From positions 930,001 to 994,000 of the forward strand of contig JAKUHH010000150.1 of the NCBI GenBank assembly GCA_022701365.1: a stretch of DNA of 64,000 bases, given 5' to 3'. The notes beneath the pieces were generated by a model. That model was not told the DNA's origin. It did not search any database and saw only the letters and a program-made list of their open reading frames with translations. Below are positions 35,088 through 45,472 of this stretch, piece after piece. Source of the stretch: Mycocentrospora acerina (Eukaryota > Ascomycota > Dothideomycetes > Pleosporales). The position numbers and the translations under genes are program-made. The stretch's first letter is position 1; each line of letters begins with the position of its first letter.

Positions 35088-36849
35088 ATGTTCCGCTCCG
35101 CTGGAATGCAGCTCCGCGCTGCCGAGGCCGGCGCCCTGCGGTCACTCGCACATGCGCAGACACTCCCCCGCAGTGCCCGCCCGCTCTCCACGCTCACTCG
35201 CACCCCCGTCTCACCTTTGCTGCTGCGCACCCCCAGCCCAGCCCTCCAGCGCCGCCTGTTCACCGTCTCGCGCACCATGGCCAACACCCGCACCGAGAGC
35301 GATGCCTTTGGCGAAATTCAGGTCCCCGCCGACCGCTATTGGGGCGCCCAGACAGAGCGCTCGCTGGAGAACTTTAAGATCAACCAGCCCCAGGACCGCA
35401 TGCCGCCGCCCATTGTGCGCGCCTTTGGCATCCTCAAGGGCGCCGCCGCCGCTGTCAACGTCAAGTACGGCCTGGGTACGCTCCTCACCCACCCACCCAC
35501 ACACATGCACACACGCATGCACACACACATGCACACACACATTCAAACACCCGCCATGCTTCTCCTGCCCGCATAGCTGACGCGCCCACCAGACCCCAAG
35601 CTCGGCCAGGCCATCCAGCAGGCTGCCCAGGAGGTTGCCGACCTCAAGCTCGTCGACCACTTCCCGCTCGTCGTGTGGCAGACAGGCTCGGGCACCCAGT
35701 CCAACATGAACGCCAACGAGGTCATCTCCAACCGCGCCATTGAGATTCTCGGCGGCACCATGGGCTCCAAGAAGCCCGTCCACCCCAACGACCACGTCAA
35801 CATGTCGGCCTCGTCCAACGACACCTTCCCCACCGTCATGCACATTGCTGCTGTCCTCGACTTCCAGGAGTCGCTGCTGCCCGCCCTCGCCAGCCTGCGC
35901 GACGCCCTCAAGCAGAAGAGCGAGCAGTGGGAGAAGCTCATCAAGATTGGCCGCACCCACTTGCAGGACGCCACGCCCCTGACCCTCGGCCAGGAGTTCT
36001 CGGGCTACGTCCAGCAGCTCGACTTTGGCATTGAGCGCATCCAGTCGTGCCTGCCCCGCCTGAAGATGCTCGCCCAGGGCGGCACTGCTGTTGGCACGGG
36101 AATCAACACCTTCAAGGGCTTCGCCGAGGACATTGCCTCCGAGGTCAGCAAGATGACGGGCACCGACTTCATCACCGCCCCCAACAAGTTCGAGGCCCTC
36201 GCCGCCCACGACGCCATTGTCGAGGCCCACGGCCAGCTGAACACGCTCGCCACGTCTCTCTTCAAGATCGCCCAGGACATCCGCTTCCTCGGCTCTGGCC
36301 CACGCTGCGGTCTCGGCGAGCTCAAGCTCCCCGAGAACGAGCCCGGCTCCTCCATCATGCCCGGAAAGGTCAACCCCACCCAGTGCGAGTCCTTGACCAT
36401 GGTTTGCGCCCAGGTCTTTGGCAACCAGGCTGCCACTACCTTTGCCGGCTCCCAGGGCAACTTTGAGCTCAACGTCTTCAAGCCCGTCATGATCCGCAAC
36501 CTGCTGCACAGCTCTCGTCTCCTCGCCGACGCGATGAGAAGCTTTGAGAAGAACCTCGTCGTGGGTCTCGAGGCGGACGAAAAGCGCATTGGCTCTTTGT
36601 TGACTGAGAGGTAAGATCCCCAACCCACTCCAGTAACCATACATGCTAACCATCTCCAGCTTGATGTTGGTAACCTGCCTCAACCCCGTCATCGGCTACG
36701 ATGCCGCCAGCAAGACGGCAAAGTACGCACACAAGAAGGGCATCACCCTCAAGGAGGCTGCTATGGAGCTCAAGGTCATCAGCGAAGAGGACTTTGACAA
36801 GCACGTCCGTCCCGAGCTCATGATTGCTCCCAAGGAGGCCAAGCTATAG
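35088..36849 (+). CDS. Fumarate hydratase class II, mitochondrial/cytosolic
   Basis: Exons 35088-35475, 35593-36610 and 36660-36849, 531 aa. Residues 1-63 form an Arg/Ser/Ala-rich mitochondrial presequence ending RRLFTVSRT. An in-frame ATG at 35277 in CACCATGG context would start MANTRTESDAFGEI, the ordinary cytosolic fumarase N-terminus. Class II motifs are all present: QTGSGTQSNMNANEV, SSNDTFPT, GRTHLQDATPLTLGQEFSGY and GSSIMPGKVNPTQCE. The enzyme interconverts fumarate and malate in the TCA cycle, and in cytosol or nucleus takes part in fumarate clearance and DNA repair. Intron 1 is 117 nt and contains a CA-rich microsatellite; intron 2 is 49 nt. Codon use is markedly C-ending, as in highly expressed genes. 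Confidence 0.96.
35495..35545 (+). repeat. CA-rich microsatellite within fumarase intron 1
   Basis: Imperfect (CA)n interrupted by ATG/CATG units, entirely inside the 117-nt intron, which accounts for its larger size. Confidence 0.8.
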
Positions 36850-38046
36850 ATGGTCAGTGCAGAAGAAGAAGAACAAAAAGTTAAAATGATCCTGTAAAAT
36901 CTTGTATATACATCTAGAGTGAAGCGAGATTTGCGAAATAGCGGCATAGCAGCGTCGTCCCAGCGTTCTTGCATGCATTGGTCGTATGTTTGTCACGAAG
37001 CCATGAGGTTAGTGGGTCTATATCGACAAGCTTGATATGATTCAACAGAAGAGATAGTATTCTCGTACGAGGGTTGTGTCTGTTGTATGTCTGACTTTGC
37101 ACCCTCGCCATAGTATCATCTCGAATACTCTTCAAACCACGTTTCAGTAGACGTTGAAGAGAAGCATCTATTTGCGCCCGTCACTTGGACAAGACACAAT
37201 GACTTCATCCTGCCTGGACCGCGTTTGTAATGTGTTTAGCTGCCGAAACACATTATTTGGCGTTGAGTACCACACCATACTTATTCGAGCATTCATCCGT
37301 CTATCCTATTATACCCATATAATTCTGTCGCAGCGCTCCTCACTCATACAACTATGAAGTTGTGCTCTCACATTCGGTCTTGTCGCTGGAGATGTTCTTC
37401 AGTCTAGTATTACATAAAATGACACCAACTCTACTCGGTTCATGCGGTCATTTCTTAGTGGTTTATCAATAAACTTTCAAGCTGTTTGTGCTGTGCTAAG
37501 GGTAAGCAGGTTACGTGCTTGTGGCGTAGTTGTGTGCTGATATGCATCCTAAGGCACTGGGTGTGATGACTGCAGCGACGCCGCATGATCATTCTTTCCC
37601 ATTGTTACACTGGTGCCCGCGAGGCGTCGGCTATCTGCCATATCAGCTGCACCAGACATAGCCGCGGTGATACCACTGCTGGACTTGAGTAGGAATCAAT
37701 CAACCCGTCAACATACATGTCCAATACCCTTTTCAGATGTCACCGCTGCGCTCTTCAGCTCCAATTTGTTTGATTGCTGTCACGGCTTGGCAACCCCCTA
37801 CTTTTCTTTCTGTTGATCTAATGCGCAGGTATCTGGTGCATCTCAGCTATGGCTGCAGATCTTTCAACTATCAAGCTTCTTCGTCCTTTTGCAAAAGCAA
37901 TTCCCCAACCCTTATTCCCTTGGCACGTCGGTTACTGCTACGTTACTTTTTCTCGCAAATATGTCTCCTGTCCATCTGCAATGTTGCCTTTCTTTAATCT
38001 CCTGTCTCTGCGCGAGTGAGTGCTAGAGACTACTAAATTGCTCGCC
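36850..38046. other. Intergenic interval
   Basis: 1.2 kb between co-oriented genes. No coding, RNA or repeat signal that I can support; the right half is the glycosyltransferase promoter region. Confidence 0.5.
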
Positions 38047-38981
38047 ATGTTGCTACTTCGGTCTCTTCGGAGGCTCACTCCGGGCACCGTTTTCATCGTC
38101 ATCTTTCTAATCTTTTTCGGATGGCAGTTGAACCAAGGGAGTTGTGATAAGTGCGCTGCAGCTCCACCTGTACAGACCGGTGTTGTTGCGTCTGGGCAGA
38201 ACAGTGTTGTTCCATCCGGACAGGACATTGTCGCTACATCTGCGACAGGGAAGACGTCACCTCGTGTGGCGATTATAACTTTTGTCACAGACGAGAGGTC
38301 ATACATTCACCTCTCACTCAAGAACAAGAACTGCAGGTCCCCATCAGTCCAGCCAGGAGACACTTTTGCTAACATGGGCTTTGTACAGTATACGCCCGTC
38401 GCCAAGGTTACGATCTCTTCGTCGACTACGATGCTCCTGCCGAGCGCGATGTGATGTGGTGGAAATTCAACATGGCAGAACGCCTCATCGCGACTGGCAA
38501 ATACGACTGGATCTGGTGGCTAGATTTCGACACACTGATTACCAACACTACGACCAAACTCACCGACATCATTGAAGAAGAGCTAAGCAAGGTCAAAAAC
38601 CCAGACGCAATCGACTTTCTAGTGAATCAAGATTGCAACAGACTCAATGCAGGGTCCTTCATCATGCGCGGGCATGCACGAACAATCGTCTTCTTCGACC
38701 TCGCAAGAGCCTTGTACGACAGCTTAAGGGACACGGGGAAGGTTTACAACGAGCAGGCTTGCATGGAAGCACTCTTCCGCCTGGACCAGGCCTCAAAAGA
38801 CAAGGCCCTCTTCGTCCCGCAATGGAGATTCAACGCCTACCCGACGCATATTCCCTGCTATGATGAGCACCAAAAGACCTGGGAGCCTGGCACGTTTGTC
38901 ATACATTTTGCTGGCTCAATGGCTGTAGGCAATGATGTTACCGGTACACTTATGAGATACTACAATCAATTTGTTGTATAG
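38047..38981 (+). CDS. Golgi glycosyltransferase family 34 (Mnn10/Gma12 type)
   Basis: Exons 38047-38332 and 38389-38981, 292 aa. It is a type II membrane protein with a short N-terminus and helix TPGTVFIVIFLIFFGW, a stem, then the GT34 domain starting VAIITFVTDERSYIHLSLKN. The catalytic DxD is in WIWWLDFDTLITN, and later motifs are LNAGSFIMRGH, EQACMEALF and FVIHFAGS. The family transfers mannose (alpha-1,6) or galactose (alpha-1,2) in the Golgi; which one cannot be told here. The frame change between the two exons needs an intron, and only a GC donor (T|GCAGGT) fits the phase, with a TGCTAAC branch site and TACAG acceptor: a 56-nt GC-AG intron. Confidence 0.87.
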
Positions 38982-40092
38982 GGGAAGGGAAACCAAGAGT
39001 TTTTTTCTTCATCATCGCAATGAGAAGAAAAGTTACAGTAATAGGGTAAACACACACACAAATCACTGGGCGGCGAGAAGAGGCACTTCTTTTTTCCGCC
39101 GAGACTCCGCCATGGCTGTTTCTAAATCTGTAACTTGCTGCTGTGCTTAATTATCATGCATGGAGCAGCAGTACCATGTTTTCTTTATCCATATTATTCT
39201 ACTGCTTATTTTATATTTAAAAAAAAACAGACTTGACTACAGAGTAATCCCATGGTGATACCATTCATTCACTCCGTCTTCAATGCAATGTGTAATTAGA
39301 TTTTGGGGGGGGGGGGACTTGTTTTTTTCTCTGAGTATCTTTGAACAATGAGGAATCAAGTAACCTCCCTCAGATACAAGAATACAACGCACTCTACTAT
39401 TAATACTACTACTACGGAAGAGTAGGTGGTGTTGAATGAAAGAAGCTATTTGAACACCGTTGTGAATAATTGCTATCCAGACATTACTAAAGTCCCTGGA
39501 CTCGTTTGCATGTTTTTCTACCTCCCTCCCTGCCTGCTTGCCTGCTATAACCCCACGCCGTTTAACTGCCCTGTACAATATGTTCGTTCTACGTCGCTAG
39601 CCACTGATTTTCCAGGGGAAAAAAATCGCAATTTTTTCAGTTGGTCAACCTGTACACGTAGCATTATATGTTTGTGTACGTGCTTTGGCGAACCGCTCTC
39701 ATGTGACTGTTTTTTTTTGAACTATTCTTCGCGCTGTAGTAGGCGTGGGGCTTAGGATTGGTTGGTCTACTGTGTTATTTTGAGGCTTTGGGAACCGGTT
39801 AGGGGGGTATCTCCTTTCTTGGGCGTGAGATGGTTGTCAAGAGCTTGATGAAGGGGATGGTATGGTTGTGATGAAGAAAATCTATGATGGGGGTTTTTAA
39901 GAGGGAGAATTTTTTTGAAGTGAGTCGAGTGTGTGAATGAATGTGTTGATATGAATTTTGCCTGTTGAATTTTATGTGTGTATTCATATTGATCTCATGA
40001 TTTTATTTCTACATTCGCATATCTGAGAACAAAACATCCATAGCAGAGAGAGATAGGCTGTAGCTACCCCACCCCTCCACCATCCCCCCCTT
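38982..40092. other. Intergenic interval between convergent genes
   Basis: 1.1 kb without a gene. A run of 12 G at 39305-39316 and several T-rich runs occur. Both flanking genes end here. Confidence 0.5.
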
Positions 40093-41186
40093 TTACGCTA
40101 CAGCAATGCATACCTTGCCGATATGCTGGCCAGACACCAAATACTCAAACGCAGAAACCACTTCGTCTCGTCCAAAGCCAAAGATCTTCTCGACGGGAAG
40201 TTTGAGGTTCTTGGATGTCACAAAACGTGTGACGTCTTCTAGTTGCTGCTTGGATCCGACCATGATGCCGCGTACAATTGCACCCTTGGACAAAGCTAGA
40301 GCTGCCACGTCGGGCATCTTGTCCTGCGGGCAAGAGGCAAGGAAGCCGATGACGGCAATATTTCCACCGTAAGCTACTGCGTTGATGCTCTGAGCGATTG
40401 TTCCGGCTCCGCCGTTTTCGAGGATGAAATCTGCGCCGTGGCCGTTGGTGAGCCTGAGTACCTCTTCAGACCAGTTGGGGTTCGTTTTGTAGTTGATGAT
40501 GTGGTCAGCGCCGTAGGTCTTTTGAACTTGGGCGAGCTTGTCATCTGAGGAAGAGGTGATGATTGTGACTGCTCCGGCGGCCTTGGCTAGGATTAGTCCG
40601 GTGATGGAGACACCGCCCGTGCCTGTGATGTAATCAGTGGTAGCTCTAGCGAGTAAGAGAAAAACATCTCCTTACCAAGGAATAGTACTGTCTGGCCAGG
40701 CTTTAGTGGATTGTTGCCGTACAACGCATTCCACGCGGTAGTTCCTGTGCAGACTAAAGCCGAGAGCTGAGCAAAGCTGAGCTCTGTAGCTGAAGGCACT
40801 TTTACAAGCACAGAGCTAGGAAGTGAGATGTATTCCCGGAGAACACCGTCGTAAACACCACCCAAACTGTGGTGCCAATCTGGAATGGCACCGTACAATG
40901 TGTTCAAGTCGAACGTTGCAATTACCCTGTCTCCTTCTGCAAAGTCCTCCACATGGTCGCCCACGCGTATAACTTCTCCCGAAAGATCAGAGCAAGGCAC
41001 CACGTTGTCCTTCACTGGGAAAGGGTATTTTCCGGTGGAAACAGCAAAGTCGCGGTAGTTGAGAGCTACGTTCTTGATTCTGATCAAGACTTCTTGAGCA
41101 GAGGGTTCGGGCACATCCTCTTCGTGGACTTGAAGATCCTGAATGGATGTACGCTGGGACAGTCGGAATACACGTTGTTTGGCCAT
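40093..41186 (-). CDS. MDR-superfamily oxidoreductase (quinone oxidoreductase/alcohol dehydrogenase-like)
   Basis: Exons 40676-41186 and 40093-40622, 346 aa, the usual medium-chain length. The GroES-like N-terminal half includes VLIRIKNVALNYRDFAVSTG, VVPCSDLSGEVIRVGDHV and GDRVIATF. The Rossmann half begins at GTGGVSITGLILAKAAGA, the glycine-rich NAD(P) loop, split by the 53-nt intron. The classical catalytic zinc ligands of plant/yeast alcohol dehydrogenases are not evident, so a zinc-independent NADPH reductase is more likely. The substrate is unknown. It is divergent from a Zn2Cys6 regulator 527 bp away, a common arrangement for a regulator and its target (inference). Confidence 0.88.
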
Positions 41187-41713
41187 GATGAATAGTTTAT
41201 GCAAGGAAATTGGAGGTGAAATGTGAGTTGTGGCTTTGGCTCGATGATCGTACCTGGGCGCTTTTAAAGCTTCTCTAACCTTACCAGGTGCATTAAACTG
41301 GGCGCTGATAAATCCCTGAGTTCACATGCCAAGTTCTGTCGCTGAGCAGATAGTTCTCATATTTACTGAGGCCGTTTCTTCTGGTGCAACTGCAAGCGCA
41401 AGGCCTTGGATCACCCGCGAGATGCAGATTGGTCTGCGCATCATGTCTAGACTAATGCAAACGTTTACCAGTGTATAGTCCAACATTGCTAATCAGAGAA
41501 GAGAATCAGTTAAGAATGACGTATGATCGTTTTTTGGTCTGCTTTCCTATTCTGGACGTTGAGTGCTTCGGCCTGCCTTGAGCCCGGCTCAACTTCGGCT
41601 TTGCGCTTGAAGTTGCTTGGGTTGAGAGAAAGGGCATGTAGAAGCACTACATGGCTTACTAATCCTGTCCATGACCACAACATCCTCAGTGCTTCCACTT
41701 TCCCTCCTACATC
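41187..41713. promoter_or_regulatory. Divergent promoter of MDR oxidoreductase and Zn2Cys6 regulator with palindrome
   Basis: A perfect palindrome TTGAGCC-C-GGCTCAA lies at 41578-41592. CTTCGGC is found at 41566-41572 and again at 41593-41599, immediately abutting the right arm. The site is about 120 bp upstream of the regulator ATG and contains overlapping CCG/CGG triplets, the half-site of Zn2Cys6 proteins. Function is inference. Confidence 0.5.
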
Positions 41714-43853
41714 ATGTCAAATGTCCGAGACGTTGCCATGACGCCAGGTAATTCAAAATCCGTTACACAAGCTAGCCGAACAAGGACTCGATTGGGATGG
41801 TAAGATCGAAATTATTTCGTCATCTCTTTCGCAATGCTAAGGTTGTGAACGAAAGCTTGTGCTGCCGGCGCAGAAGGAGGAAGTGCACGTTCTTTCCTGG
41901 TTCTCGTACGCCATTCCTAGCTTACATTCTTCTAGGCGATGGAGCCCAGCCAAAATGTCGGAATTGTCAAGCCCGCGGTGATGAGTGTCGCTGGGGTCTG
42001 AAAGCATCGTTCCATCCGTCCAGAGCGCTGCGATTATCCAGCGAAGAAAGCGCTGCTCTACTTGCCGTTGAAGAGGAGCGGGGCCAATTGGATAGGCAAG
42101 CTGTACCAACTGTAAGCCAAGTTCAGCGTTTTCTGTAAGAGTTTCTCTTGTGCGCGCTTGCTCATATTCTCTAGATTGTGGACAATACAGATCAGATCGT
42201 ACGCGAGTACCAAGATCTTTGTATTGCCACATCACTGAATCCAGAGGGCTCAGAGGCGGCCGTAACTCGGCCAGAAATTCAACTAGAGGCGCACACCTCG
42301 AGTTTTCATATAGAAGCTCCTGTTACAGAATATGCCGACTTAGAGCCTACCTTATTAAGATCGGCTGTGTTGGGCCAAAACCAGCCCTATGTCACAGTCG
42401 ATCCCGTCACGACAGCTCAAAGTCGAATTATTACGGACAATGGTTATATACCCCAATGTTCCTCTCCTTCGTTAACTTGGAGTCGCCAATCGGATCAAGA
42501 CAACGCTTCATCGGTGAGCACATTCGCATCATCGTTTCTACTTGATGGAGCTGTCAATACTTTTGTACCATCAGAAACTGAAATAGAATTACCTGTGTCG
42601 AAGGCAGAACAAATTCGGCTCATTCACGCGTACCTTCGAGAAACAGGGACGTGGTGCGAGGCCACAGACTCAGGCAGGCACTTCACAGTATCTTATGTCC
42701 ACAAGTTGATGGAGAACAAGCCATTTGCAGTCGCGGCCATGGCTCTTGCATCTCGGCAAATTGATGCCTTGTGTCACAAACAGCGCCAGAGTACATTAAA
42801 TCTTTACCAGCATGCTGTTCAGACACTGCTCCACTTTGAACCATCTCAATGCGGTGAAGCCACACTGGCCACTTGTACCTTGCTCAGTATGTACGAAATG
42901 ATGACATCTGATGTTGACGAGTGGAGACGTCATCTCAAGGTTTGTTTATTGGGCAAGAGTGGTTTATTGTCAAAGTTGACCTCTTCCACAGGGTTGTGTT
43001 TGGAACCTGATGTCGAAAGGTTGGAACGGCTCGAGTCCAGCACTCATAAATGCCTGTTTCTGGGCTTTCGCACGCATAGGTATAATTTGCTCATATCGCA
43101 TCAAATGCTCTTGCTAAATATCCATCAGATATATGGGCAGCTTTTACTCTTGGAGAAGAAACACTAATACCGACCGATGAATGGGTTGACGACAGCAATG
43201 TACAGTCAATTGCGGCTACTGGCACAATCGACGGTTACTGTAATCTTTCCACGCTTATCTTTGCGAAAATAATAAATTCAATCGCGACAAGCGGGAAGCA
43301 GCAGGGCAGTTCAATTTCCAGGCCGTCCAATGTTAATGATTTGTGGCGTGAGATGCAAGATTGGCGAAGCCACCGTCCGAAGCAAATACACTGTCTCCTA
43401 CGAACAGAGGCACACAAAGGGAACTCATTTCCCACTGTTCTATATACCAGCAGCTCCTCAATTTGTGGTAACACTTTCTACCATGCAGGGTCTATTCTAC
43501 TACTACAAACGAGAAATGTACATCGGGATGAGATAGATACTGAGACAGAGAGGTATGATCCAATCTGGCATGCTAGAGAGCTTTGTGGAATCAGTACAAC
43601 AAATCCATCACATGCCAATTGGTTCAATCAATTACAGCCTCTTTACATTGCCGGGCAGGTGTTCGCTTATGGTTCAGCTTGGCAGCATGAGGGTGTCTCA
43701 ACACGAGTTGATGAGAATAGCATTGCAAACGAAGAAGAGTATGCAACAGAGAAACTCGCTCTATTGAAGCACTTATCTAAGATAGAACGAGAGACTGGCT
43801 GGAAGACATCTGGTAGAGCGGCAGATCTGAGGAGACTGTGGGAGCTCGAGTGA
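41714..43853 (+). CDS. Zn2Cys6 fungal transcription factor with zinc cluster split over three exons
   Basis: Exons 41714-41799, 41856-41884, 41936-42111, 42175-42939, 42992-43079 and 43129-43853, 622 aa. The cluster reads CLCCRRRRRKCDGAQPKC then RNCQARGDEC, a perfect Cx2Cx6Cx6Cx2Cx6C at residues 29-55. The first Cys codon is split TG|C by intron 1 and the third Cys codon T|GC by intron 2. Intron 2 (41885-41935, 51 nt) has a GC donor and is the only joining that restores the canonical spacing. The C-terminal body (LIHAYLRETGTWCEATDSGR; KGWNGSSPALINACFWAFAR; IPTDEWVDD) is the middle-homology region of fungal regulators. Its divergent MDR neighbour is the obvious candidate target. Confidence 0.87.
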
Positions 43854-44496
43854 ACAAGACCCAGTGTTTGGTGCTCGTCTAGTGACCGAAATACTTATCC
43901 GCGGTATTTTGCTGCTTTTGAATCTTACACACAAAGTAAACCACATTGAAGTGTACCAGGTATATACAGATATAACAATAAAAGGAAAGCGACACAGAAG
44001 CGGCAATATGATTCGTTCAACCAGAAGCTGTGTTGTCTCCCAATTTTGACACATCTACGACGTCTCAAAGCGTATTGTTTGAGCCTCTGCATCATGCACG
44101 CGCCTATCCCGACGGCTAGGTGCCTCGAAGGAACTCATATGATGACTTATTTCCACAGGCGATTTTGGCAGGCCATGGTAGTCGCTACCCTGATTTCAAT
44201 AATCGATCTGCGGGGGAGGCGGTGACAATTCTGTTATTTTCCGTCTGTCCTTGCGATACCTCCCAGCCTCAATTGACGCCATCACAGTTCAGTTATGACG
44301 TGTTGAAGTTTGAACTAGATTTGCGTTTGGGCCGTTATGCAACTCTGGGCGTTACTGATATCGCCAGCGCATATAAACCAATTTTAGGATGTACGTAAAG
44401 GTCCTGCCTCGTCCTTATTTTTTCAGTAATTTTCATTATATGATATCCTAGTAATTTTGTACATTAAAACACCCATACATATTAATCAAACAATCT
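43854..44496. other. Interval with a decayed partial copy of the neighbouring gene
   Basis: No intact gene, but see the pseudogene fragment at 44139. An open frame at 44120-44398 on the plus strand crosses that fragment antisense and resembles nothing I know. Confidence 0.5.
44139..44200 (-). pseudogene. Decayed fragment of the adjacent mucin-like membrane protein gene
   Basis: Positions 44139-44169 match 44608-44638 of the neighbouring gene at 29 of 31 bases in the same orientation. After a deletion of about 18 nt the match resumes as CCATGGTAG versus CCATAGTAG. It corresponds to the cytosolic-tail codons around PPKSPVEMSHH. No longer copy is seen, so it is a short duplicated relic. Confidence 0.6.
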
Positions 44497-45472
44497 TTAC
44501 ATCTCATATCGTATTGGTTCAGCTCTCATCTCATAGCGTACTGGCTCGGTTCTCATCTCTTCAGCCGGCCTGACTTGATGATTGTGATGTGTATTGAACG
44601 GACCTCCATGATGACTCATTTCCACTGGCGATTTTGGCGGAGCCTCGTTCATATTCGAGCCATAGTAGCTGCCGTTTGGTTGTCGATAGTCATTATGCTG
44701 ATAAGGCGGCGAATGCGATGAAGACGGCGAAGGAAGCGTCATCGCAGCCATATTGCGTCTCGTCTTGCGGCGTCTGAACCAGAGGAAGCCAGCTCCGATA
44801 CCTGTAAGGAGTGCAGCCAGTATACCAACCCCGATCCCAACCATAGCTCCTGTTGTAAGCCTATTCGAAGATTGTGGCGCGGAATTGGGTGTACTAGTAG
44901 AGCTAGTAGGTGAGGAGCTTGGTGGATTTGATGTCGAGGTGCTTATTGAGAGGCTGGCGGTGGACGACGCATTTGGTGTTACACTTGATGTGCTACTCGA
45001 AGAGATTGGCGAGGGCGATGCTTTCGCTACGATGTTGAAATAGTGACTATTCATGTTGGATATACTCTTGCCTTCTTGGAAATAACTAAAGTAGAAAAGG
45101 TTGGATTCCGAAAGATTCTTTCCCGTGTTAACGAGCCAGGAATAGCTTGTTACGTCAACTGCATCTCCTATTTCATTTTCTTAGCATGACACAGATTTAT
45201 GCTATCAGCGCATGGGGTTCCGTACTCGTCAGAAATTCCCAGTCTCCAAACCACTGTCCATTCGTCATATTCAGCTGGTAAAGCACAAGGGAACACTTTT
45301 TCCCTACTTCGCTTGCTGTCCATACAACGTTGACTGTCGAATCTTCAGTATAAGTTGGGTTGCGACTAAAATCTCCAGTTTTCCCAAAGGCAGGGGGGTT
45401 GATGAACTCCTGAAGACACGAAACTCCAGTCAACAACCAAGCTATGAAGGCGAAAGCCGTCAAACGAGCCAT
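44497..45472 (-). CDS. Mucin-like type I membrane protein with Ser/Thr-rich stalk
   Basis: Exons 45226-45472 and 44497-45167, 305 aa; the 58-nt intron has GTACGG donor and AAATAG acceptor. ATG 45472 gives a signal peptide (RLTAFAFIAWLLTGVSC). The ectodomain of about 120 residues (FSRNPTYTEDSTVNVVWTAS; YSWLVNTGKNLSESNLFYF) has the beta-rich pattern of a widespread fungal surface family. A stalk of about 50 Ser/Thr/Pro residues follows, then one helix (VGIGVGILAALLTGIGAGFL) with basic stop RRRKTRR. The tail is rich in His/Tyr/Pro and ends with a duplicated RxEPxRYEM unit. It resembles wall-integrity sensors in layout only; function unknown. A decayed fragment of its 3' part lies 470 bp away. 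Confidence 0.82.

Noticed and set aside
34106..35377. Several long overlapping frames on both strands upstream of fumarase
   Set aside because: They translate to Pro/Ser/Arg or Gly/Lys low complexity, overlap one another, and arise from GC-rich repeats.
35211..36692. 493-codon open frame on the minus strand opposite fumarase
   Set aside because: It is the antisense of a strongly C-ending, GC-rich coding sequence, which removes stops from the opposite strand; fumarase itself is fully supported.
41523..41741. 72-codon ATG-initiated frame overlapping the start of the Zn2Cys6 regulator
   Set aside because: It covers the promoter palindrome and overlaps the regulator ATG in another frame. An upstream ORF effect is possible but there is no evidence for a protein.
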